From contig PUOQ01000075.1 in NCBI GenBank assembly GCA_003552785.1, positions 1-33,968 on the forward strand: 33,968 bases of DNA. The letters run 5' to 3'. The stretch is from Dehalococcoidia bacterium. GTDB lineage: Bacteria > Chloroflexota > Dehalococcoidia > Dehalococcoidales > CSSed11-197. How positions within the stretch are numbered: position 1 is the first letter of the stretch; each line of letters starts with the position of its first letter. Positions 8,433 to 16,498 of the stretch are shown one piece after another. Position numbers and translations under genes: made by a program. The notes under the pieces were generated by a model. The model saw nothing but the letters and a program-made list of their open reading frames with translations, searched no databases and was not told where the DNA came from.

Positions 8433-8831
8433 ATGGATGAGAAATTATTGGTATTGATTGCATTGAAGGATAAAGAGACTCAAGGAAACGTGGTGCGAGC
8501 TTTCAATATTTGTTTCCCGGATGCCTGTATTGAAACGACATATTTTGGCTATGAATGTATTCAGCTGGTTAAAGACAAAAATCCGGATATTGTAATACTG
8601 GACAGTTTTTTTGACGACATGGAAGGAAACGGTGTGCTTGAAAATATTCGCGCTTACTCAAATGCTCCGGTGATCATGATGGCTTATTCAAAGGATGAAA
8701 AGAGGCTTGTTGCAGCTTTTGAGCTGGGGGCCAGTGATTATATGGTAAAACCCGTTCACCAGATGGAGCTAATTGCCAGGGCGAGATCTTTATTGAGAAC
8801 TCATCGTGCCAAAAACGCTGGAAGAGGATGA
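8433..8831 (+). CDS. Stand-alone, degenerate receiver-domain protein
   Basis: From ATG 8433 the product has 132 residues and is one receiver domain; TTG 8424 is an in-frame alternative, and neither has a strong SD. It is clearly paralogous to the receiver at 7609 (compare FELGASDYMVKPVHQMELIAR with LEMGANEYITKPFRQMELLAR). The phosphoacceptor Asp57 (IVILDSFFDD) and the Lys of VKPV remain, but the acidic pair that binds magnesium is replaced by Ala-Leu-Lys (VLIALKDKE). Phosphorylation is therefore doubtful. The frame stops soon after the domain inside a linker, and a continuation resembling an OmpR-family linker lies in the +1 frame from about 8806. It may be a truncated regulator, a phosphate-independent adaptor, or a gene broken by a one-base indel. 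Confidence 0.75.
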   Translation: MDEKLLVLIALKDKETQGNVVRAFNICFPDACIETTYFGYECIQLVKDKNPDIVILDSFFDDMEGNGVLENIRAYSNAPVIMMAYSKDEKRLVAAFELGASDYMVKPVHQMELIARARSLLRTHRAKNAGRG

Positions 8832-9042
8832 AATAATTCTAAATAAAAATTTGACACGAAAATTTATGATTGGTTCAGGTAAAAAATATTCCGCCGGATC
8901 CTGCCGGGGGAAACCGGGGTGCCGGGGTTATTCAGGCGTTTCCACCGGCTTAAATATGATTGACCTCCCCCTCCCGTGTGCTTTAGCCCTGGGCGTAATC
9001 GGGGTTACGGCAGGGTCCGGTTTATACCAGATAAAGCAATAA
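8806..9042 (+). pseudogene. Out-of-frame continuation of the receiver gene (linker plus hydrophobic tail)
   Basis: This frame begins where the receiver frame ends and is shifted by one base. Deleting one A from the AAAAA run at 8811-8815 would join them as RAKTLEEDEIILNKNLTRKF, which looks like the linker and first strands that follow a receiver domain in OmpR-type regulators. The rest does not resemble a winged helix: it is Gly/Cys-rich (SAGSCRGKPGCRGYSG) and ends in a hydrophobic segment (CALALGVIGVTAGSG). It could be a decayed DNA-binding domain, a replaced C-terminus, or an independent small gene with GTG or ATG start. No SD supports an independent start. Confidence 0.4.
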
Positions 9043-9063
9043 TTTGAAAGGTGGTGAATTAAT

Positions 9064-9240
9064 ATGGGTGAAATGAATCCGCGTTCCACCATTGGCCTCA
9101 GAAAATCAACCAAAGCCAAATTGGATAAAAGCCGAGCTCCCGGGCAATGCTATGACGGTTTTCTTTGTCAGCTGGTTGATATGTGGGAGGAAGTGAATGG
9201 TGAGCGGCATTTAAACCGAACCATAAAAAATTTAGAATAA
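9064..9240 (+). CDS. 58-residue ribbon-helix-helix-like small protein
   Basis: The ATG at 9064 follows a good SD (AAAGGTGGTG, 9047-9056). The product has 58 residues: a short N-terminus, a strand-like STIGLRKSTKAKLDKSRAP, then GQCYDGFLCQLVDMWEEV. The pattern (TI-x-L-x3-T-x3-LD, then PG-x2-YD, then a hydrophobic helix) resembles small RHH-fold or antitoxin-like proteins common in archaea and anaerobic bacteria, where the first strand contacts DNA and the YD motif starts the second helix. No toxin gene sits beside it. Position between the two-component genes and the hydroxylase operon suggests a regulatory role, but this is inference. Confidence 0.7.
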   Translation: MGEMNPRSTIGLRKSTKAKLDKSRAPGQCYDGFLCQLVDMWEEVNGERHLNRTIKNLE

Positions 9241-9360
9241 CCTGTTTTTAGCACTCCAAATTAAGAGCTTAAATACAAACACAAGGAGGTGAAGATAGAA
9301 CTATAAAGTAAAAACAGCATGTGATTTAAAAATTAAGAAAGGAGTTCAAAAGAACAAATT

Positions 9361-10158
9361 ATGCCACATGAAAGAAACAAAGATCCAAAAAACATTTCAA
9401 GACGGCAGTTCTTGCGTGATGCCGGAATTGTGGTTGGAGGAACTGCCGTTGGTTCTGCTTTTATCCTCACCGCCTGTGGTGAAGAAAAAGAGATAACCAA
9501 AACCGTAACCAAAACAGACACTGTTACAACCACTGCGCCGGGGACGACCGTCACACAAACAGCGACGGAAACAGCAACCAAATATGTTTGCCCGGTGTGC
9601 AATGAAGAGTTTGATTCACTCGATGAGTTAAAAAACCACTTTGAATCAGAGCACCCGGATGATAAAGAAATCAAAGATGAACTCGACCGGGTGGTTACCT
9701 ATACCGTAAATGGCCATCAGTACGTTTTACAGGTAGACCCTCAGGAAACTTTGCATGATGTACTGCGTGAAAAGTGCGGATATTTATCACTTAAGGATAT
9801 GTGCACTGGATGGGGTGCATGCGGCTCCTGTACTGTAATTGTTGAAGGTAAGCCAATTCTGGGTTGCATGGCTCTGGCAAGAGAGTTTGACGGGGCCAAC
9901 ATGGAGACGTCCGAGGGGCTAGCCCAGAAGAAGCATCCATTGATTGATACTTATGTAAAACACTATACCATGCAGTGTGGTTACTGCACACCGGGTTTCA
10001 TAGTAACTTCAAAGGCGCTTCTTGACATGAACCCAAACCCGACCGTAGAAGATATACGCGACAAGCTTGCAGGTAACCTGTGTCGCTGCGGCACCTACCC
10101 GCAGCACATACCGGCAGTTCAGGAAGCCGCAGAAATCCTGCAACAAGGAGGAGAATAA
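9361..10158 (+). CDS. Tat-exported lipoprotein, 2Fe-2S subunit of a molybdenum hydroxylase, with a C2H2 finger
   Basis: The 265-residue protein is the small iron-sulfur subunit of a xanthine-dehydrogenase/aldehyde-oxidoreductase-type enzyme. A twin-arginine signal (SRRQFLRDAG, Arg14-Arg15) leads to a lipobox with Cys39 (LTAC), so the folded protein should be exported and lipid-anchored. A Thr-rich stalk (46-74) is followed by a classical C2H2 finger pattern, Cys77-x2-Cys80-x12-His93-x4-His98, not usual in this family. The plant-type cluster ligands are Cys148, Cys154, Cys157 and Cys169; the first gap is five residues rather than four. The second cluster uses Cys206, Cys209, Cys241 and Cys243 (QCGYCTPG, NLCRCG). 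GGAG lies 16 bases before the ATG, but GTTC-AAAA-GAAC (9344-9355) between them can fold and shorten the distance. The stop overlaps the next start (TAATG). Confidence 0.9.
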   Translation: MPHERNKDPKNISRRQFLRDAGIVVGGTAVGSAFILTACGEEKEITKTVTKTDTVTTTAPGTTVTQTATETATKYVCPVCNEEFDSLDELKNHFESEHPDDKEIKDELDRVVTYTVNGHQYVLQVDPQETLHDVLREKCGYLSLKDMCTGWGACGSCTVIVEGKPILGCMALAREFDGANMETSEGLAQKKHPLIDTYVKHYTMQCGYCTPGFIVTSKALLDMNPNPTVEDIRDKLAGNLCRCGTYPQHIPAVQEAAEILQQGGE

Positions 10159-12530
10159 TGCCAGAGCAACCGTATCATACCAGAGAAGAGTTTAATTACG
10201 TTGGTAAGGCAGGCCTGAAGCGAAAAGATGGCCTGGAAAAGGCAGCAGGCACGGCCCTGTTTACAAGGGATGTGTACCTGCCGGGCATGCTTATAGCCAA
10301 GACCTTTGAATCTCCCTATGCACACGCAAAGATTGTAAGTATGGACACCAGCAAAGCCGAGGCTTATCCGGGTGTACATGCGGTGCTTCGTTATGATGAC
10401 CCCGAATTAGCCTATGAATTTGAATACCCATCATGGGGATGGTCTGCACAATATCAGCATCCGCTAAATCAAATTGCCCACTGGGCAGGCTGCCCCATGG
10501 GCTTTGCCATCGCCGCAGTCGATGAACAGACGGTAGACGAGGCCATGAAACTGGTTGAAATCGAATGGGAAATATTGCCCTTTGAGCTAGACTATGAACA
10601 ATCGGCCAAAGATGACGTTATACTTGAAGCCCACCGGGATATTGATACCAATATCCGTAGCGCCGAGGGGGTCATCGAACATGAACTGGGCGATGTGGAA
10701 AAGGGCATGCAGGAAGCAGATAACATTGTCAAGTTTACCTACATCGATGAAGAAGACACTTGGGGCGGGGTTGAAGCCCTTTCCTGCATTGCAGTATGGA
10801 GAGGGGACCACCTGGACATCTGGGTGCATAACCAGACACCCAACCCGGCTCAAATGCGGCTTGCCGGGTACCATCAATGGGTTCCAGTCGGATACTTCGT
10901 AAGAGTTGCTCCGCCTGTTAACCAGTATACTCTGGCAAACAAAATACATGTACATTCGCTGTATCAGGGCGCACAGTTTGGTGGCCCCAACTGGAATACA
11001 TGGTACTGCAACTATCCTTTAACTGCAGCATGGCTTGCCAAAAGGGCTCAAAAACCGGTTAAGCACATTCTTGACCGCAGCCATTTTGAAAACCGTGGCT
11101 ATGATGAAGCGGTGCATTATATGGAAGTCGGTTTTAAAAATGACGGTACAATTACCGCTCTTAAATCTTTGGACTATGGATCCACCATTGACTTCCCCTT
11201 TAAAGTCGGTAAAGGCACCGGTGTTCCCAATTATTACGATACGGTAATTGTGCCTTATGTCAACAAAGGTCCAAAATCCTGCTACCGCCATGGCATGAAG
11301 GAATGCGGCGGGCTTAATTTACCCTATTCAATTGTTGCCGGAGAACTGGGAATGCCAATGACTGAAGTAGCCCTCAAGAATGACGGTTGCTATGGCAATA
11401 GCATGGAGTGGATAAACGAAAATGTTAAAGCCCAGTACGGCTGGACGCGTGACAGCTTGAAAGAAGTCATTGAAGCCGGTAAAGAAGCAATCGGATGGGA
11501 TGAAAAGTGGCACCTGCCAGGAGAGAAAAAACTGGATAATGGCAGGTACCATGGTATTGGGCTTGCTTTTTCTCACAACTGGGAAGTCGACCCCAATACT
11601 TATTTTCAGCCTAACCAGGCATGCGTTGCCATCCAGCGAACCGAAGGCTCGGTAAAACTGATTGCACGCCACTCAGACGGTGGCTGGACCGGGGAAACTT
11701 CATACTGTCAGATTGTAGCTGATGAACTTGGGGCTAAATACGATGACGTTGAAATTCGCCCCTTTGATGATGTTAAATTTGAACTGAAACAGGGCATGGG
11801 CTCCTGCGGGCTGATATGCAGTTCTGTATTTCTGGTGGAAGCTGCACGTAATTGCAAAAAGAAACTGCTTGAAATCTGTACTGAGCCGACCGGCCCTGGT
11901 GGAAGACAAATATTCCCGGGATTAACACCCGATGACCTGGAAGTAAAAGACAGCGTAGTTTTTGAAAAAGCCAATCCGGATAATAAGAAGACCTTCTATG
12001 AGGTATGCCAGGCCGACTGGCAATTCCACGACCCTGCAATCGGATGGGCGGCCAACCGGCGGCACGGCATGGAAATTTGGAACCTGTTGCGGCAGGCTAC
12101 ATTCATGGAAGTAGAAGTCGACACCGAAACCGGTGAAGTTATCATCAAAAAGGTTGTTAACGTCAACGACGTCGGCAAATGCGTTACACCTGAGTCGGTA
12201 AAGGGCCAGCAATATGGTGGCTCCTATATGGGTATAGGCAACTCCAGGAACGAAGAAGTTCTCTACGACACTCAGACAGGATTCCAGATAAATGACAACC
12301 TGATTGACTACAAGTGGTTTTCCTTTAACGACATTGAAGGCCCAATGGAACAGATAATTATAGAGACCGGTATGGGCTATGGGGCCTATGGTATGAGTGG
12401 CTGCAGCGAAGTTGTTGGCGCGTTGATGGCTACTTCTACCAGTGACGCAATATTTAATGCTACTGGCAAGCGCGTTACCCACTTCCCAACTACACCGGAC
12501 CGGGTGCTAAAAGCACTTGGGAAGATATAG
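10158..12530 (+). CDS. Molybdopterin-binding catalytic subunit of a xanthine-dehydrogenase-type hydroxylase
   Basis: From ATG 10158 the product has 790 residues, normal for the large subunit. AAGGAGGAG precedes this ATG, and the TAATG junction couples it to the 2Fe-2S subunit; longer upstream frames lack support. The N-terminal domain has GTALFTRDVYLPGMLIAKT and a SPYAHAKIV motif typical of the family. Cofactor-region segments include QGAQFGGPNWNTW, GQQYGGSYMGIG and GYGAYGMSGCSEVVGAL. The Glu in GCSE is the likely equivalent of the catalytic Glu near the Mo site. It has no export signal of its own and would need to ride through Tat with the small subunit. The substrate cannot be read from sequence: aldehydes, N-heterocycles or aromatic acyl-CoA compounds are all possible. 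Regions around the cofactor are divergent from CO dehydrogenase and lack its AYXCSFR loop. Confidence 0.88.
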   Translation: MPEQPYHTREEFNYVGKAGLKRKDGLEKAAGTALFTRDVYLPGMLIAKTFESPYAHAKIVSMDTSKAEAYPGVHAVLRYDDPELAYEFEYPSWGWSAQYQHPLNQIAHWAGCPMGFAIAAVDEQTVDEAMKLVEIEWEILPFELDYEQSAKDDVILEAHRDIDTNIRSAEGVIEHELGDVEKGMQEADNIVKFTYIDEEDTWGGVEALSCIAVWRGDHLDIWVHNQTPNPAQMRLAGYHQWVPVGYFVRVAPPVNQYTLANKIHVHSLYQGAQFGGPNWNTWYCNYPLTAAWLAKRAQKPVKHILDRSHFENRGYDEAVHYMEVGFKNDGTITALKSLDYGSTIDFPFKVGKGTGVPNYYDTVIVPYVNKGPKSCYRHGMKECGGLNLPYSIVAGELGMPMTEVALKNDGCYGNSMEWINENVKAQYGWTRDSLKEVIEAGKEAIGWDEKWHLPGEKKLDNGRYHGIGLAFSHNWEVDPNTYFQPNQACVAIQRTEGSVKLIARHSDGGWTGETSYCQIVADELGAKYDDVEIRPFDDVKFELKQGMGSCGLICSSVFLVEAARNCKKKLLEICTEPTGPGGRQIFPGLTPDDLEVKDSVVFEKANPDNKKTFYEVCQADWQFHDPAIGWAANRRHGMEIWNLLRQATFMEVEVDTETGEVIIKKVVNVNDVGKCVTPESVKGQQYGGSYMGIGNSRNEEVLYDTQTGFQINDNLIDYKWFSFNDIEGPMEQIIIETGMGYGAYGMSGCSEVVGALMATSTSDAIFNATGKRVTHFPTTPDRVLKALGKI

Positions 12531-12544
12531 GAGGCTGAAAAAAG

Positions 12545-13522
12545 ATGAAATTGCATAAATTCAATCATGTTAACCCAAAAAGCGTAGATGAAGCTGTATC
12601 GATCCTGGGAAGAAATGGAGGTAAAGCCTGTGTAAATGCCGGTGGTACCGACATGGTCGGTGTGTTGCGGCTAAAGATACTACCCGAATACCCTGATGTG
12701 GTTGTGAACCTGAAATCTATTTCGCCAAGCATGAACTATATAGAAGAAGACGGAAATGTCTTAAAAATAGGTGCTCTAACCCTGCTTGACGATATAGCCA
12801 ATAACGAGATAGTAAAGGAAAAATACACAGCTCTTGCCCAGGCAGCGCATAAAACCGCATCTCCACATATCCGGGTTATGGGCACCATAGCCGGAAACCT
12901 TTGCCAGCACAACCGCTGCTGGTATTACTGGAAAAAAGACAATATTTTTAATTGTGCACGGAAAGACACAACAGGACTGTGTTACGCAACTGCCGGGCAG
13001 AACAAATTCCACTCTGTGTTTGGAGCAGCGGCGGGTTGCCTGGCATTTCATCCAAGCGATATGGCACCGGCCCTGGTGGCCCTGAACGCCGATGTTGTAA
13101 CTTCCAAAAGAACCATTCCGATTGATGAGTTTTTCACCGTGAAAGTTAGTCCGAGTGGCGCTGGCTCTACAGTACTTGAAAGTGACGAGGTTGTCACTGA
13201 AATTCAGGTGCCGCAACCTGCTTCAGGTGTAAAGAGTGCATTTGTGAAATTTGCCCTTAGAAAATCAATTGACTTCCCGGTAGCCAATGCTGCTGCTGCC
13301 ATTGGCGGTGAAGAAGCTCGAATCTGCATGGGGGCCGTTGCCCCCAATCCCAGGCGGGCAACCGGGGCTGAGGATTCAATCCGCGGTCAATCTATAAATG
13401 AATCCAATGCCGATGCGGCCGCTGCCGAGGCGGTACGTAATGCTATGGGCCTAGCACACAATCGATGGAAAATTCAGATTGCAAGAGCTATGGTAAAAAG
13501 AGCAATTCTCGGTTGCGCATAG
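12545..13522 (+). CDS. FAD-binding subunit of the molybdenum hydroxylase with extra Cys cluster
   Basis: This 325-residue protein is of the CoxM/HcrB/PaoB type. The FAD pyrophosphate-binding loop AGGTDMVG (32-39) and SPHIRVMGTIAGNLC (106-120) are family hallmarks. Between residues 120 and 165 it has five Cys (120, 125, 137, 146, 165), in the region where 4-hydroxybenzoyl-CoA reductase beta and PaoB hold an extra [4Fe-4S] cluster, so an extra cluster is likely. Spacing of the last Cys differs from HcrB. The strong SD AGGAGG overlaps the stop of the catalytic subunit, with 14 bases between the genes. A hairpin terminator follows, so the operon ends here; no XdhC/CoxI-type maturation gene is present in the window. 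Confidence 0.88.
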   Translation: MKLHKFNHVNPKSVDEAVSILGRNGGKACVNAGGTDMVGVLRLKILPEYPDVVVNLKSISPSMNYIEEDGNVLKIGALTLLDDIANNEIVKEKYTALAQAAHKTASPHIRVMGTIAGNLCQHNRCWYYWKKDNIFNCARKDTTGLCYATAGQNKFHSVFGAAAGCLAFHPSDMAPALVALNADVVTSKRTIPIDEFFTVKVSPSGAGSTVLESDEVVTEIQVPQPASGVKSAFVKFALRKSIDFPVANAAAAIGGEEARICMGAVAPNPRRATGAEDSIRGQSINESNADAAAAEAVRNAMGLAHNRWKIQIARAMVKRAILGCA

Positions 13523-13546
13523 TTTAAAGACAGCGTCTTAATTTTG

Positions 13547-13581
13547 GTAAATGAGGCGGTGTTATTAACCGCCTCATTTAC
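13547..13581 (+). terminator. Intrinsic terminator of the hydroxylase operon
   Basis: Bases 13547-13560 and 13568-13581 form a perfect 14-bp stem around a 7-base loop, with a GAGGCGGT core. It lies 24 bases after the FAD-subunit stop. Confidence 0.8.
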
Positions 13582-13611
13582 AATAGTGGTAATATAATAA
13601 TATTATACCGC

Positions 13612-14184
13612 ATGAATTTAACGAGCGGGTATTCGGGCATGCTTAAAAGCTGGCGATTCTGGTTTTTTAATGCGCTATTATTATCTGCTGTAATTATGAT
13701 GGTTGTATCATTCATGGGCCCCTGGTGGACGTCACGCATCGAGCCGGCTCCCGGGCAACCATCGGCTATCGGTATGGTAATAGAAATTTTTCAATGGGGT
13801 ATTCCGGAAGGTCCACACGTAGAACATTATATGGAAGATGTAACTCCGGATTATCAGATTGCGCTGGCGCGTATTTTTCTTGCCGGAAGCATTGCGCTGG
13901 CTTTTGCCAGTTCCTGGTTGCGGGGTTTGGCTGGCAAATTAATTTTGGGGCTTGTGGGTGCAGCCTGGGTGGGTTATGCACTCGGCGCTTATTATCTGAT
14001 TTCCAGCCGTACTGCTGAGTACGGGATGCCACTCCAAGGAAAAGAAACTGTATATGATTTTGTGTTTATCGTCGTTGCAACTTCTGGCTTTGAATTTGAA
14101 TACTACCTTGCCTATGCAGCCGGTTTGCTGTGTATATTGCTGGCGGTTATGCGGAGTTTAATTACCGGGAAATTATTAAAATAA
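13612..14184 (+). CDS. Four-helix membrane protein of unknown function
   Basis: The 190-residue product has about four hydrophobic segments: residues ~16-38, 83-103, 106-130 and 158-182. A ~45-residue loop between the first and second carries PWWTSRIEP and many acidic residues and is probably extracytoplasmic. The N-terminus holds KSWRFW and the C-terminus GKLLK, in line with cytoplasmic ends. There is no recognisable catalytic motif. It follows the hydroxylase terminator, and an AT-rich sequence with TATAAT-like runs (13590-13606) just upstream may be its promoter; no SD is visible. Function unknown. Confidence 0.65.
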   Translation: MNLTSGYSGMLKSWRFWFFNALLLSAVIMMVVSFMGPWWTSRIEPAPGQPSAIGMVIEIFQWGIPEGPHVEHYMEDVTPDYQIALARIFLAGSIALAFASSWLRGLAGKLILGLVGAAWVGYALGAYYLISSRTAEYGMPLQGKETVYDFVFIVVATSGFEFEYYLAYAAGLLCILLAVMRSLITGKLLK

Positions 14185-14221
14185 AATATTATTACAATTG
14201 TATATAACTGGAGGGTTCTCG

Positions 14222-15328
14222 ATGTCTCTTATGTGGCAAAACAAATTACATGAATTGAAAAATTACATTAACAACAATCCTGAAATCATGGTAACGAAAA
14301 ACAAAACGGTAATCTCTGCGGAGTACAAGGTTAGATTTTACGAGCTTTTCAATGAAACGCGTAAAAGCTTCATTTTAGATTTGTTCAATGAAGAATTAGA
14401 TACTTCATACCAGCTTGCGCACAGTTTAAATGAAAGCATCGAAAACCTTAAAACTCAACTTGATTTGGATGAAGTTAATTTCCCAGATGGGATTAGTTGG
14501 TTCGTTCAAGACCCTTCAAAAGGCATGGCAAAAATTTTATGGGAACCTCTTTTTGATTTAATAGCCGATGATATAAGCATGGAAAAGTTTGAAAACATAA
14601 GCAAGGAAAAAGTCAAAAAGATCTTTGATACCAGTTTTTATGAAATGTATGAAGACTGGCTGGAGGTATCAATACTTGAAAAATTAGATGCCAGGCAGTT
14701 TCTAAGGGTGCTTGCCCCCACTATCATTGGATCTTTTGGTCATGCCCAGGGTTATGTAATGCATCTTGACGTAAAACCAGTTATTCCTCCAGAGGAATCA
14801 AAGGTGTTGTCACTTCGCCACCGTTTTGACTTCAATTCATTTTCTGTTCCTGATTTTATTGTATATTCTAAACATTTTCGAAAGTACGTTTCCGTTAAAG
14901 CAAGGCATCATGTGGCCAGGTGGATAGCTCATGAACCGAGTCAAAACAGGGAGTGGTTACCGTTAAGTGAGCTTGAAAATGTTTTGGGTGATGGCTATTT
15001 ATTGGTTTATATGGACGATAACCCCCTTAATCTTGCGCTTGTTAACGACGTTAATGTATTGTGTCGGCCGGACATGGTAATTGAGTTCAGGGAAAAAGAG
15101 GGGTGGTATTCTGCTGATGAGATAGAACTTATTGCCCGCCGGTCTGAACTGCTCCAGCCAAAGCTGGGCACTTTTATCGTATACAGGTGTCCGGGTGAAA
15201 ATATATCAAACAGCCAGATGGGTGATGGCTTTACCTTTCTTGAGGCCGGCATAGAAAAAAGCAGGCTGCAAAACATTATCAGGGTGTTAGAGGAAAGCGC
15301 CCTGAAACATATTTCCCGGCCTCAGTAG
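14222..15328 (+). CDS. Hypothetical protein, faint PD-(D/E)xK-like segment
   Basis: ATG 14222 is preceded by GGAGG (14211-14215) and gives 368 residues; an in-frame TTG at 14198 would add eight but overlaps that SD. The N-terminal half is mostly helical and acidic (FNETRKSFILDLF, SMEKFENISKEKVKK). Around residues 200-235 a segment SVPDFIVYSKHFRKYVSVKAR has the shape of a PD-(D/E)xK nuclease core (PD, strand, strand ending xVK), with Ser where Asp/Glu is expected. Later motifs (DGYLLVYMDD, CRPDMVIEF, LGTFIVYRCPG) look like alternating strands. I do not recognise the family. G+C is low (23 of 60 in one sampled row), unlike the G+C-rich block that starts 60 bases downstream, so it probably does not belong to that block. 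Confidence 0.7.
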   Translation: MSLMWQNKLHELKNYINNNPEIMVTKNKTVISAEYKVRFYELFNETRKSFILDLFNEELDTSYQLAHSLNESIENLKTQLDLDEVNFPDGISWFVQDPSKGMAKILWEPLFDLIADDISMEKFENISKEKVKKIFDTSFYEMYEDWLEVSILEKLDARQFLRVLAPTIIGSFGHAQGYVMHLDVKPVIPPEESKVLSLRHRFDFNSFSVPDFIVYSKHFRKYVSVKARHHVARWIAHEPSQNREWLPLSELENVLGDGYLLVYMDDNPLNLALVNDVNVLCRPDMVIEFREKEGWYSADEIELIARRSELLQPKLGTFIVYRCPGENISNSQMGDGFTFLEAGIEKSRLQNIIRVLEESALKHISRPQ

Positions 15329-15389
15329 TTTGCCTATAATCAGGTCGAGGTGTGTTGCTTGAAAAAATTTTTGATACGATGCTAAATAT

Positions 15390-16394
15390 ATGAATGATAA
15401 TCATTTCAACTACCACCAGGCCTTCAGTATCAATTTGGGGCTGTTCTCTCCCTCCGAGCAGCAGCGTTTAAGGGAGGCGAGAATAACCATTGCCGGCACC
15501 GGCGGTGCCGGCGGTGTGATAGCTATTATGCTGGCAAGAAGCGGGGTTGAAAACTTTACCCTGATAGACTACGACACCTATTCAATCACTAACATCAACC
15601 GCCAGATCGGCTGTTTTGTCGATACCCTGGGCCAGTACAAAGCTGAAGTGATAAAAAATGAAATTCTGCGCATAAACCCCGGAGCAAATATAACCTGTAT
15701 CAATAGGGCAATACCCCTTGAAGAGTTAAAGACACTGCTAGACGAAACCGACGTATATTTCTCCGAAGCCGACGATCTTGCCTATTCCACCTGCTCTTTG
15801 ATAGCCGCCCAGAAGAAAAAGGTCATGGCTATCTCGTATATGCCCATGGGCATGGCGGGCTACATCATGGTGTTTCCACCCGGTCTGCCCCGCGTATATG
15901 ATCCGACCGACATGTTCGGCGGCCCCAAAGGTTTAAATTACGATGAACTAAAAGAATTCCAGGGGGACCCGGTAAACAGAAGCGGTCGGCGCTGGCATAT
16001 CACTCAGGGTAAAATGAGAATTGAGTGGTTCAAAAAATGGTGCCGTGGAGAAAACACCCTTACCCAGCTGTGCCCGGCGGTCTGGACAGGTACTGCCCTG
16101 GCAAGCATTGAAGCTGTTAAGTATATTACCGGCAAGTGGAAAAGGGTAAAGGCGCCCAAAATGTGGCAGATCGAACTTGCCGAAAACCGCATCAGGGTTA
16201 AGAAATTCCGCCGCCGGACGCGTATTTTTTCAAAGTACATCTACTGGGCGGTAAACATCAAATGGTTGGGAATTGGTCAAAGAATAAGGCAATTTACCCT
16301 TAAGTCCTTGGAAAAGGACCTGGAAAAGATGCAGAGGCAGGAAGAGCAGGGTAAAACACCCCGCCTTCCCTTCATGTGGAAACACATTATCTAG
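15390..16394 (+). CDS. ThiF/MoeB/E1-like adenylating protein, intact active site (E1-A)
   Basis: The 334-residue protein has the E1-like Rossmann fold. The nucleotide loop AGTGGAGG lies at 35-42, ribose-binding Asp60 in LIDYDT, Asn68 and Arg71 in TNINRQ, Lys84 in GQYKAEV, and Asp128 in SEADD. All align with the ATP-binding and catalytic residues of MoeB and ThiF. The crossover and C-terminal part has GRRWHITQGKMRIEWF and LCPAVWTGTALASIEAVKYITG, the latter like the last helix of MoeB; Cys228 in QLCP is shared with the paralogue. The Cys pairs that bind zinc in MoeB are absent. A basic, aromatic tail ends in PFMWKHII. Known relatives adenylate a carboxylate on a ubiquitin-like protein, a peptide (MccB) or a tRNA base (TcdA). 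Which one applies here is unknown. No SD is evident. A paralogue lies at 19645-20649. Confidence 0.82.
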   Translation: MNDNHFNYHQAFSINLGLFSPSEQQRLREARITIAGTGGAGGVIAIMLARSGVENFTLIDYDTYSITNINRQIGCFVDTLGQYKAEVIKNEILRINPGANITCINRAIPLEELKTLLDETDVYFSEADDLAYSTCSLIAAQKKKVMAISYMPMGMAGYIMVFPPGLPRVYDPTDMFGGPKGLNYDELKEFQGDPVNRSGRRWHITQGKMRIEWFKKWCRGENTLTQLCPAVWTGTALASIEAVKYITGKWKRVKAPKMWQIELAENRIRVKKFRRRTRIFSKYIYWAVNIKWLGIGQRIRQFTLKSLEKDLEKMQRQEEQGKTPRLPFMWKHII

Positions 16395-16498
16395 GCTTTA
16401 ACTACACCGGGTTAATATAAGGCAAAGCTTGTAAATCAAATAAAATGATATGATAATAATAAGCGACAGATCCTTATTTCTAACAGGTAACGAAGTTT

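Noticed and set aside
9283-9300. Strong SD-like AAGGAGGTG as the start of another small gene before the hydroxylase
   Set aside because: The only start codon in range opens a frame of about five codons, and no conserved product is suggested.
10080-10157. Upstream extension of the molybdopterin subunit
   Set aside because: It reads through the end of the 2Fe-2S subunit in another frame and lacks an SD. ATG 10158 has AAGGAGGAG and a TAATG junction.
11922-12482. 186-codon minus-strand frame inside the molybdopterin subunit gene
   Set aside because: It overlaps a well-supported catalytic subunit, has no SD or domain, and reflects codon bias on the opposite strand.
16395-16498. Precursor peptide for the E1-like enzymes, as in MccB-type pathways
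   Set aside because: Gaps at 15329-15389, 16395-16498, 19595-19644 and 20650-20678 hold no ribosome-site-preceded frame longer than a few codons.
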